A stretch of 64,000 nucleotides of DNA from Valencia hispanica (lineage: Eukaryota > Chordata > Actinopteri > Cyprinodontiformes > Valenciidae), in NCBI GenBank assembly GCA_963556495.2, contig OY747716.1, positions 48,473,318 through 48,537,317 of the forward strand, read 5' to 3'. The notes under the pieces were generated by a model, which saw nothing but the letters and a program-made list of their open reading frames with translations, did no database searches and had not been told where the DNA came from. A program made the translations under genes and the position numbers. The first letter of the stretch is position 1, and every line of letters starts with the position of its first letter. Positions 21,325 through 29,606 of the stretch are shown here, one piece after another.

Positions 21325-24300
21325 GTACGTCTTAAATGTCGCTGCCCGGCCCGGTTTTCTGGAGTTCTACCCGTTAAAAGGCCAGAATCGGGCAGAGCTT
21401 AAGGAGAATCGTGGATTTTATTTGTTTCTGAAGTTGTACTTTACCTGGAGCAGAGATTTGTTTTGAATAATGAATTTGAAGAGCAAAACAAAAGCTCCTT
21501 TTGGTTTTTTTTGCAAGGACTTGTGCTTTGTGTGCACATGCTCATGCTCGCTTGTCGCGTTCTCTCCTTTCTGCAGGTCAACCTGGTTGGTATCGACATC
21601 TTCACCAACAAGAAGTATGAAGATATGTGCCCCTCCACCCACAACATGGACGTTCCCTCCATCAAGAGGACAGACTATCAGGTAGGGGTGGGAATCTTTT
21701 ACCATCTCGCGATTCGATTCCGATTCTTGAGGCCACGATTTGATTCATGTTTTCTAACCGTGTTTCTGATTATGATCTACTTTCCTCTGCTTTGCTATAC
21801 AGAATGACGAACGGATACATTAAAGTGTCTTTTTCACATTTATTAAGTTAAATTCTCAGGGAAGATCGTTTTATCAATAACATTGTCTGGTTCTTAATTG
21901 CTACTCAGTAGCTATTAAATAAGTTGGAACAAAAATAAAGTGCTTTTACTTAATTACAAATTGGTTTAAAATAGATGCATTTCCCAGGAAAGTCGCAGTT
22001 TACCACAAATATCATGTAGAACACAACCAGTGAAGACAAAAAAACATCTATGTTTCTCAGTCAGACTCAGTAACTTAAAGAATAACAAGTAATGAAAATA
22101 AAGTGCTAAGCTACCGGTCTCAACAATAGAACTGTAAACTGCGCAACTGATTATATGATTTTCAACAAATCATGAAAAAACAACTGGAGATGAACCGTCC
22201 CGTATATAAGCTAGTTACAAACATGGAGGCCAACAGCCAGCTGATCTTATTTATTTATTAAATCGATTCTTGGACATTTCAGATCGATTCTGAATTGTTG
22301 CAAATGAGAATCTAGATTCTTCCGTGAATCGATAATATATTTTTTTATTTTTTGGCACACCTCTACTATCAGGTAGACGTTCCACCAGTTTACACAGGAT
22401 TTACAGACAATCTAACGTTTGTGTACAGTTGATTCATATTTCAGCTAATTGTGTCGATAAACAAACTATATTATAAGGTAGTATATTGTTGGCAGGATGG
22501 GACTTTTATTGTCTGATCTCAACAGTTTGGATCAACCAATGGGTTTGAGGGAGTTGCCCGTCTGTGTTTCATCTCTCTAGAGCCCGTTTGAAACGCCGCG
22601 GCGGGTAATGCCGTCCCATTTTTAAATGCGGCGAGGCGAGAATATATCGCTCCAGGCTTGACCGTGATATCGAAGAACACGGTGAGTTCGCTTCGCATTT
22701 AGAAACGGTATCGGCCGAGAGGTCAAACGGGAGCGATGCTGAGCTTCTGTTTCTTCTACCCTGCAGGTCGAACGCGCCGTCGCGTCATCTTTTGGGGAAA
22801 AAAAACGGTTGATTTGCGGCAAAATGGCGCTATTGTTTATTTTTTCAGACAGGCTTAGTAGATGCAGCACTTTATTGTATTGCTGATTATCTCAACGTTA
22901 AGTTGCTCGTTTTCCGCCGGCGCTGGAATTATATATTAAAAAGGCGTTAAAAATAAAAGTTCAGCACCTTGTAGACGTCAGTCTGTCTGTAAACTGTCCT
23001 CGTCTCACCTCAACATCTGTAGCTCACATGTGGCTCCATGCTGGGAAGGAAGGTGGCTGATCAGTGTTACTGTAAACCTGTTAACGACGCAGAACATTTC
23101 ACTTTTTAGTTCTAACGACTGAGAAGCATTAATGTAAATATCAGCGTTTATTTCTGGGTTAAACCAATTTTGAAAAGTTGGAACAAACGTGAACCTTTCA
23201 CAGACTTCCTCCAGTCTGCTGTGCTGCAACTTTTAGATGCATTCCTGCTCCAACACATCTCAATCAAATGGTTAAAGTCAGGTTCTACTGGGTCGTGGTT
23301 AAGGACCTAATTATTGGGTTCGGTTCAGTTGAAACAGGCGCCTCACATTTGGCCCTGGAGGACTGAAGCTTGAGACCTCGGCTCCTTCTACACGCTGGAT
23401 GTTTTACAGGTTTTTCTCATTTGTCACACCTGCTTTGAATTTGACATCAGTTTAGTGTCTCTTTATTGAAAGTGAAGCAACAGTGTAAGGATATCTGGTT
23501 CTGTTTATAATGTAGCAATACTGTTAGCCTGAGGCCATCAGTTTCCATGTATTACTTTTATTAAATAGAGGCTAGTGTTGGCAGCTGTTGCTTAAGTTGT
23601 TTCTTGTCCTAAAGCTTAGTGTATACTTCTCCGTCAGCAAGTTTGCACCCAGACCCAGTTTATTTACTTCAGCTTGTAAACGCACATCCTCTCAAAGGAG
23701 CAATGGCCGACGGAGAGCGAGTTTAGATGGAGCTGGAAAGCTTTTTACTAGAAGTTTAGCTCATAGAATAATCTAGAAACTCATGGAAACAAACAAACAC
23801 AGCGTCTGGTTTGTTGTTCTCTACACCTCCTGGTGTTCAACATCACCAAAAGACCAGATTAGATAAACTGGCCTTGTAATATAGAGCATCTAGTGGCCAA
23901 AAGCTGCATTACATCTACTATAGAGCACCGTTCTAGTGAAACCATCTCGGGCTGACCAATCACAGACGTGTGCTCTGCGTTGTGTTCAATGGATAGTTAA
24001 AAAAAATAGTCTCCACTTTGTCCGTCGCTGCTTACCAGTCGGAGAAGTATAAACTAGGCTTTAAGGTGGAAACGTAAAAATAAAATAATGTTGGGTTGTG
24101 ACGTTTAGAGCCTGGTATGGATCAGACTGTATTAACCTGTATTCATTTGGAGTCCCGCACTGCATGGGGTCGGTGGTGGAGGCGCCAGACTCACCAGTCG
24201 TGAAGTCAAGATCGGGATCTGCCATGGTGCGATGGGTCTGGGGCGCTGCGAGGACAGAGAGAGAGACGAGAGCTTAACGTTTAAATCCTCCCGTCGCACC

Positions 24301-25330
24301 GTACGAGCAAAACAAAGAATAATAAACGTTTTAGTCTTCCTGGAGTCGAGCTGTGAACAGAGAGACAGACGTGGAACCGCCCTGTTCCCCTCACCATCCT
24401 GCGCAGGGCACACTAGTCTAGCCTAGAGCTGGGCGATATGGAGGAAAAACTTCTATCACGATAACATTTTTCATATCAGTCATGATATAAAATAAATCAC
24501 AATTTTTGTCGTCATTTAACATTCCCTGGTACTGTTTGAAGATATCAGAAGGTTATTTTTGATTTTAAAGATTCATTTCCAAAGCCGAAAGCAAATTTAG
24601 ACATACAGCTGTTTCGGATAAATCAAAGGGAGGTTAGGGCTGGGCAATTTTTCTTTTTCACCCTTTCTATTAAAAAGAAACTAAAAATGACTTGATCTGA
24701 ACTCAAAGTCCAAATAAAATAAAATGAAGGGAAACTCTGGGTGGTCTGACATCACTTTGAACTATGGAAACCCAATCGATGCATGAGTGAATTCTTTCTT
24801 TTTCCTAAATATTCTACAAATGTAATCTTCATAAAAAGATACATTTGATAACTTGACGTAATCGATATATTGCCCAGGCGTAGTCTGAAGCTTTAACGTT
24901 GGTTATTGTTTCTGGTAGAGCGAGGATGACGGCTCATCGGGACGCGACGCGTTTTCCTGCCCGCTGTGAAAGCCAAGGAAGACGGATTATTTTATTCTGT
25001 TCAGAGGATGTAATAAAACCGGATTCTGTTTTCTTTGCAGCTGGTTAACATCAATGAAAACTACATGTCATTGATGAGCGACAACGGTGAGATCAGAGAG
25101 GACCTGCGCGTCCCCGAAAGCGAAGTCGGCAAGGAAATTGAGACGAAGTTCGAAGCGGGTGAAGAATTCATGGTGAGCTGTTGGTTTCCGTCGTCTTTAT
25201 TTTTATTTGTTTAAATTTATTTTTGGTCACGATTTTACGCGTTGCTCTCCGTCTCTCCCTGCAGGTCACCGTGATTTCTGCCATGGGGGAGGAATGCGCC
25301 GTCGCCACCAAGGTCCTGGCCACTAAATAG
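21157..25330 (+). CDS. eif5a2: Eukaryotic translation initiation factor 5A (eIF5A2-type)
   Basis: Four coding exons, 21157-21324, 21577-21681, 25041-25172 and 25265-25330 (stop TAG), join to an intact 156-residue protein, the usual eIF5A length. The N-terminal SH3-like domain holds the hypusination loop [12 protein letters not shown], with the modified Lys at residue 51; the C-terminal OB-fold domain starts after KRTDYQ. eIF5A binds the ribosomal E site and relieves stalling at polyproline and other difficult motifs, and aids termination. It needs DHS and DOHH for activity. The start ATG has a good context (CGCACCATGG). Neighbour rpl22l1 and the block order favour eif5a2 over eif5a. Two oddities stand out: a transposon sits exactly at the exon 3 donor, and an inverted copy of the first coding exon lies in the 3.4-kb intron before exon 4. 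Confidence 0.95.
21577..21681 (+). CDS. eif5a2: eif5a2 second coding exon (exon 3)
   Basis: It encodes 35 residues, [16 protein letters not shown] through SIKRTDYQ. The acceptor is 'tttctgcag'. The donor reads CAG|GTAGGGG, in which only the G is host sequence; the following T belongs to the transposon at 21683-22365. Confidence 0.95.
21683..22365. mobile_element. hAT-type element inserted at the eif5a2 exon 3 splice donor
   Basis: The left end is 'taggggtgggaatctt', and the right end on the other strand reads 'tagaggtgtgcc'. A perfect octamer CTATCAGG flanks at 21675-21682 and 22366-22373, the hAT target length. The octamer consists of the last seven bases of the exon plus the G of the donor, so the insertion fell between the G and T of the original splice donor. 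It is 683 bp, has no coding capacity, and carries 'gattcgattccgattctt' and 'atcgattctgaattg' subterminal motifs. Confidence 0.88.
22374..23600. other. eif5a2 intron sequence with an isolated CpG-rich patch
   Basis: Bases about 22555-22925 are notably CpG-rich ('cgccgcggcgggtaatgccg', 'cgaacgcgccgtcgcgtc') in an A/T-rich intron. No exon with convincing coding is seen. The remainder holds nothing I recognise. Confidence 0.4.
23608..24066. mobile_element. MITE in eif5a2 intron
   Basis: The left end 'cctaaagcttagtgtatact' is matched on the other strand by the right end 'ccttaaagcctagtttatac', and both continue into 'ttctccg'. These are long imperfect terminal inverted repeats. No transposase. 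Confidence 0.7.
24157..24382 (-). repeat. Inverted duplicate of the eif5a2 start exon
   Basis: This is the reverse complement of 21000-21225. It retains the acceptor, ATG, codons 1-8 and the following 'ggtgagtct' sequence. Differences are two A-to-T changes in the former intron and two substitutions near codons 16-19. Homology stops sharply at both ends. On the minus strand it can be read for only about 23 codons of eIF5A before unrelated sequence, so it is not an expressed second gene. Confidence 0.95.
24424..24882. mobile_element. MITE with 'ctgggcgata' ends
   Basis: The left end 'tagagctgggcgatatgg' and the right end 'cgatatattgcccaggcg' are inverted. An internal second 'ggctgggcaattttt' (about 24640) suggests two overlapping copies. 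It lies just beyond the inverted eif5a2 segment. Confidence 0.55.
25041..25172 (+). CDS. eif5a2: eif5a2 third coding exon
   Basis: It encodes 44 residues, [18 protein letters not shown] through KFEAGEEFM, part of the OB-fold domain. Acceptor 'tttctttgcag', donor 'gtgagc'. Confidence 0.95.
25265..25330 (+). CDS. eif5a2: eif5a2 last coding exon
   Basis: It encodes [20 protein letters not shown] plus K and TAG. The preceding intron is only 92 bp. Confidence 0.95.
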   Translation, partial: VTVISAMGEECAVATKVLATK

Positions 25331-26335
25331 GGAGACGGACTTTGCTGCCCAGGCAACAGGCACCACCCACAACCAGTCTCTTGCATTCTCATTGGTTCTG
25401 TCACCAAAGCGTCGGCCTTCACAGACAACCTCAAATCATTCTGTTGTAATTTCTCTCTCTCTCTCTGTCATCGTTGATCTTTTACCACCCCTCCTCTTCC
25501 TCTATCCCCCCATTCGTTTCTCTTTTCCGTTGCTGTTGGGAATGTTCCACCGCGGCTCGCTGCGTGGTCCTCTGCCTGATCACTGAGTTTTTGTTTGGTA
25601 ACAATCTACTTTATATAAAAACAACTTAAGAAAAAAAATTTCCTGCTTTTATTTTTGCCTTCAAAGTGTTGGTTTCGCCACTCACATTCCTGAATGTTTA
25701 AAAGCAAACTTTGGGGTTCAGCTTTTTGTATGATTATTTTTTTATATTCTTATGATTGAATTAAAAGCGGATCTCTGAGGGGGGTTGGAGAGACCGGGTC
25801 GCCCCTGTAGATACTTCATTCTGGTTCTGGTTGATCCACTTCCCTGATGGCTGATTCTGCCCCCCACCCACCCACCTACCCCACAGCATGTAAAGCTCTG
25901 AGCCCAAGAAAAGAGAAATACCCCCCCTTCCTCCCCACCTGCTTTCAGAAACTTCTCCGATGTCAGTTTCTCGTCTGTAGACGTGTTGAGGGGCGTGGCG
26001 GTCCGCTGTGCTCCACACTTCCGGTCCAATATGGCAGTCCGATGCGGAGGGAGGGGCTTATCTCGCCGCCCCTCCCTCACAACCCCCCCACCCCGCCCCC
26101 ATTACAAGAAGTGTTATGTTTTGTTTTAAAGAGGCGTGATTGTGGAGTGGTGTGGGCCTCCAAACGTGGGAGGCGGTTTGCAGTGAGGAGTGTTTTTATT
26201 TTGATTAATTTTTTTGGATTTGAGGGACTTTATTCGGGTTTGGGAGGGTGGTTCAGTTGCAAACGTTTTGTTCACTTGAGGCCTTTTGTCACCTGACTGG
26301 AGAAGGCAAAATAAAACAATGATACAAATGGACAA
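25331..26335 (+). other. eif5a2: eif5a2 3' UTR
   Basis: There is no coding sequence. A pyrimidine-rich and C-rich stretch (25440-25530, 25860-26100) is followed by a polyadenylation signal AATAAA at 26310-26315. The end of transcription is inferred. Confidence 0.55.
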
Positions 26336-27835
26336 AAAACTGCAAAAAGCTGTCTGGTTTTCTGTGTCTTAAAGGTCAACGCACGTCTGAGGAATCGTTT
26401 CATGGGTCGGCTTATCGGTTTTGGTGGTTTGTAAAGCTGCAGAGATGGTTTCCAGAGGCAGAAACCGTAGAAAAATGTTAGCATTCTAGTCAACTCGATA
26501 GAACGCTGCAGAGTCTGAACAGGCACACCTTAGTAAATGTGCTACTCTAGTGATTCTAGCGTACAGGTAATAACTTAAAACAAAAGTTACCGGAGTTTTT
26601 TTCCTTTCACTAAACTTTAAATGTGATTGATTTACAGTACTCTACACTGCAAATTTAAGGTAGGGTTCTTGACAGAAAGTTTTGTATCAAGCGTACGGAT
26701 AGGAAGTTGAGTGGAAGGAAAAAGTGGTTTCAAAAGCTTCACACACATAGCCTTGAGCTTATCGAGTCAATGTTTGGGGGAGATCAAGTTGGAGCCAGAA
26801 GGGACTTATTGAGCTAAAGGAGGAAAAAGACAGGGCTTTTGTTCAGTTCTTATCAGATGAATGAAAATGATGCATCATTTGTTTCTGGAAGAAGAGGTAA
26901 GAAGCTGTTCGAGGTCCAGTGGGAAGTCTCCAAGCGGTGATGATTTAACTGGATATGTCGTCTGGTGAGTGAGTCAGCTCTGCGCTCTACTTGGAGCGCT
27001 AGCAGCACTTCTTGCTTTGTTTGATTTTTCCAGTTGGATTTGGTACCGGTCCACACTCCTAAAAAGGTACCAATACCTGTTGAGCAGTCAAACACCAGCA
27101 AACTGAGCTGACCCAAACTTGATGAGGAAAGAAGGTGAGAGACACCGGAAGCAGCGAGCTGATGACGCAAAGCAACCTGGGCTCTCCTGGGAGCAAATGT
27201 CCTTCAGGCAAAAGGAGCCCTGACCACAAGGACCGAGTAGATGAGCCAGATACTGGACTCAAGCAAGACTTCCATTTATTTGTACTTCAGTAAAAAACAG
27301 GATTTGAAAAAATAAGTATTTTGCTTTCATTTGTAAAGAAATATGTAATTGTGATTATTTGCACAAGGTATTTTAGGTATTTCAGGTATTTTAAGGAATA
27401 AAATGATTTCAAAAAAAGAAATTGGAGCAAAAGAAACGCACAGCATAAAACTTTATAGACCAGAACCTACAGTAGGTTATGTTAAAGTACGATCATGGAC
27501 TGTGTCTATTTACTGTATATTCAGTCGACATTTAAATGGCAGAGCTGCCTCAGCAGAAAGAAAATAACTGGACAGCAAAGCTTGTGTACGAACAAGAGGT
27601 CTCACTATGAAGTAAACATTGAGTGTCTGATGTTCATTTTTGGTCAAAACGTCATTCATTCAGTGAAGTAACCCGAGGTGGATAGAGTAGCGTTAATTTA
27701 AAATATTACTCAAAACTATTAGAACTTTTCACAGAAAACCTCTTATTTTTTTTAAAGTCGTTCGCTGCAACACAATTCATTTTTTTTTCATTTACCTCGG
27801 AACTCTGAGCTTAGTTTAACGTTACGCCCCAGTAA
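26336..27835. other. Intergenic, no gene seen
   Basis: A/T-rich sequence without recognisable exons. A fragment near 27672 ('cgaggtggatagagtag') resembles the end of the 'agaggtgggtag' hAT-like family. Confidence 0.4.
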
Positions 27836-28345
27836 GTAGCCGGGTAAGTTGGGACTGCATAAACATAAGCTGTACTTTCCATATGCAAACACTTAGTTTA
27901 AGTTTAGAGTTGCAGGCTCTAAAAGTAACACAATTCAGACTTGGAAAAAACATCGACTGGAGCACCCACTGAGATCGACCAATCAGAAAGTCTTAAATAT
28001 TTCTTTCTTATTCCGACTTTGACTTTCAATATGGCCGCTCATTGCGTCAACAGCAGTGAGTTGTGATGGAAGCATGTTTATTTTAGAAGAGTAGGAGTGC
28101 GTAACAAAATAAAAGCTGTTCGTACACGGAAAGTACAGCTTATAACGATGTTTGTGAGAGGAACTACCAACTGTGGCTACCCAGGCCCCGCCATGTTGGA
28201 ATCCCAACTTATCCGGCTACATTAACTGGAACGTGTTCATGGCGTGACGTCAAATCCAGCCTGGAGTTCAGACTTCCGAAGTAAATGGAATGCAATCAGC
28301 AGCCATATTGAAAGTCAAAAGTCGGAACGAGAAAAGGTCTGACCT
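27836..28345. repeat. Foldback region, two sets of inverted arms
   Basis: Arm one: 27836 'gtagccgggtaagttggga' and 'ataagctgtactttcc' occur inverted at about 28120-28222. Arm two: 28010-28045 ('ttccgactttgactttcaat' and following) occurs inverted at about 28296-28330. The arms overlap, giving a nested palindromic arrangement typical of foldback or nested MITEs. 'tatggcc' and 'catgttgg' motifs lie inside. Confidence 0.7.
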
Positions 28346-28380
28346 TCCCAGTCGGAACTCCGACTTCGGGGGGCGTTCCA

Positions 28381-28933
28381 GTTGATTTTTCCCACTCGAG
28401 AATTTCTTGAGTTCCGACTACAAATGGAACGCACCATTATTCCTACTCGGAAGTCGGAAATCCGAGTTCCGTCTACAAATGGAACGCATCATTATTCCCA
28501 CTCGGAGGTCGGGATATCCGAGTTTCGACTACAAATGGAACGCACCATTATTTCCACTCGGAAGTCGGAACTTTTGAGTTCCGACTACAAATGGAACGCA
28601 CCATTATTCCCACTCGGAGGTCGGGATATCCGAGTTTCGACTACAAATGGAACGCAAAATTATTTCCACTCGGAAGTCTGAACTTTTGAGTTCCGACTAC
28701 AAATGGAACGCACCATTATTCCCACTCGGAGGTCGGGATATCCGAGTTTCGACTACAAATGGAACGCAAAATTATTCCCACTCGGAAGTCTGAAATCCGA
28801 GTTCCGTCTACAAATGGAACGCACCATCATTCCCACTCGGAGGTCGGGATATCCGAGTTCTGTCTACAAATGGAACGCACCATTATTCCCACTCGGAGGT
28901 CGGAATTTTCGAGTTCCAACTACAAATGGGGTG
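28381..28933 (+). repeat. 56-bp minisatellite with a hairpin in each unit
   Basis: The core 'ctacaaatggaacgca' begins at 28418, 28473, 28529, 28585, 28641, 28697, 28753, 28808 and 28864, and a diverged tenth copy at 28920. The period is therefore 55-56 bp. Most units hold an inverted repeat of 'actcgga' with 'tccgagt' around 'ggtcggga' or a variant. Two unit types alternate in the middle. Long open frames through the array are a consequence of the repeat. Confidence 0.95.
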
Positions 28934-29539
28934 CCCCACATATATCACTCTTCTGGCCTAGGAATGCCTCAGGGTCCCCCAGAAGGAATTGGGGAGAGTC
29001 ACTGGGAAGAGGGATGTTTCCCTCCTGGTCCTGTGACCCTGCTGAATCCAAAGATGAATCACTCCCTCTTGCACGTGTGCTCACTGGAAAGATAAATGCA
29101 TGCTCCTGTTTTTTTTCCCCTTCTGTTTTCCAGCTCTTCCCTTTCAGGGGGATAGTCATGGTTTCTGTGACTCACCCAGCAGCCTGATGGTTTCCACTGT
29201 AAGCGTGTCCAGAGACGCGGTGCGGCTGAATGAATGGAGGTGGGGAGCGTGTCAATGATTGAACAGACTCAGCAGGTTTATTATCAGGCCTGACCTTTGG
29301 ACCTACAACTTTAACCCTGCAGTAATCGGTTGTCAGCACCAAACTTTCCTCTTTCATGGAGAAAAATCCAGTTAAACTGTTGATTCCAAGTGAAAATATT
29401 AGTTTAAAATCTGTAAGTATTTAGTTAATAAAACATCTTCAACGTTATTATTAGGTTGTAAGCTATTATTGTCCCATGTATTCCTTTATTTTTGGCTGAT
29501 GTGGCTTTAACCATATTTGGAAAAGGGCGTTTCCGGCCT
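28934..29539. other. Intergenic, upstream of rpl22l1
   Basis: No gene is recognised between the minisatellite and the rpl22l1 promoter. Confidence 0.4.
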
Positions 29540-29597
29540 GGTGTTCTACGTCCCTCTGCGTCACACCCGGTTCTTCCTTTTCCCGTTCGGTCTCAAC
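29540..29597 (+). promoter_or_regulatory. rpl22l1: rpl22l1 core promoter and 5'TOP-like leader
   Basis: A pyrimidine tract TTCTTCCTTTTCCC at 29571-29584 immediately precedes a short leader and the ATG at 29598. This is the arrangement of 5'TOP mRNAs, whose translation is controlled by mTORC1 and LARP1. 'ggcgtttccggc' upstream is a plausible ETS-type site. No TATA box is seen. Confidence 0.65.
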
Positions 29598-29606
29598 ATG
29601 GCGCCG
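29598..29606 (+). CDS. rpl22l1: rpl22l1 exon 1 (three codons)
   Basis: ATGGCGCCG followed by donor 'gtaagt' at 29607. The 1.6-kb intron 1 that follows shows no other feature I recognise. Confidence 0.88.

Noticed and set aside
24132..24413. A possible second, antisense eIF5A gene or retrocopy
   Set aside because: Only about 23 codons are shared and intron sequence is included, so it is a genomic inverted duplication, neither a processed copy nor a gene.
28381..28933. Possible CRISPR-like array
   Set aside because: The units are contiguous repeats without unique spacers, the genome is eukaryotic, and no cas gene is present.
28382..29187. Three overlapping open frames with repeated 'KWNAPLFPLGG' and 'QMERTIIPTR' type motifs
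   Set aside because: They are translations of the 56-bp minisatellite in different frames, and the unit length (55-56) shifts the frame from unit to unit.
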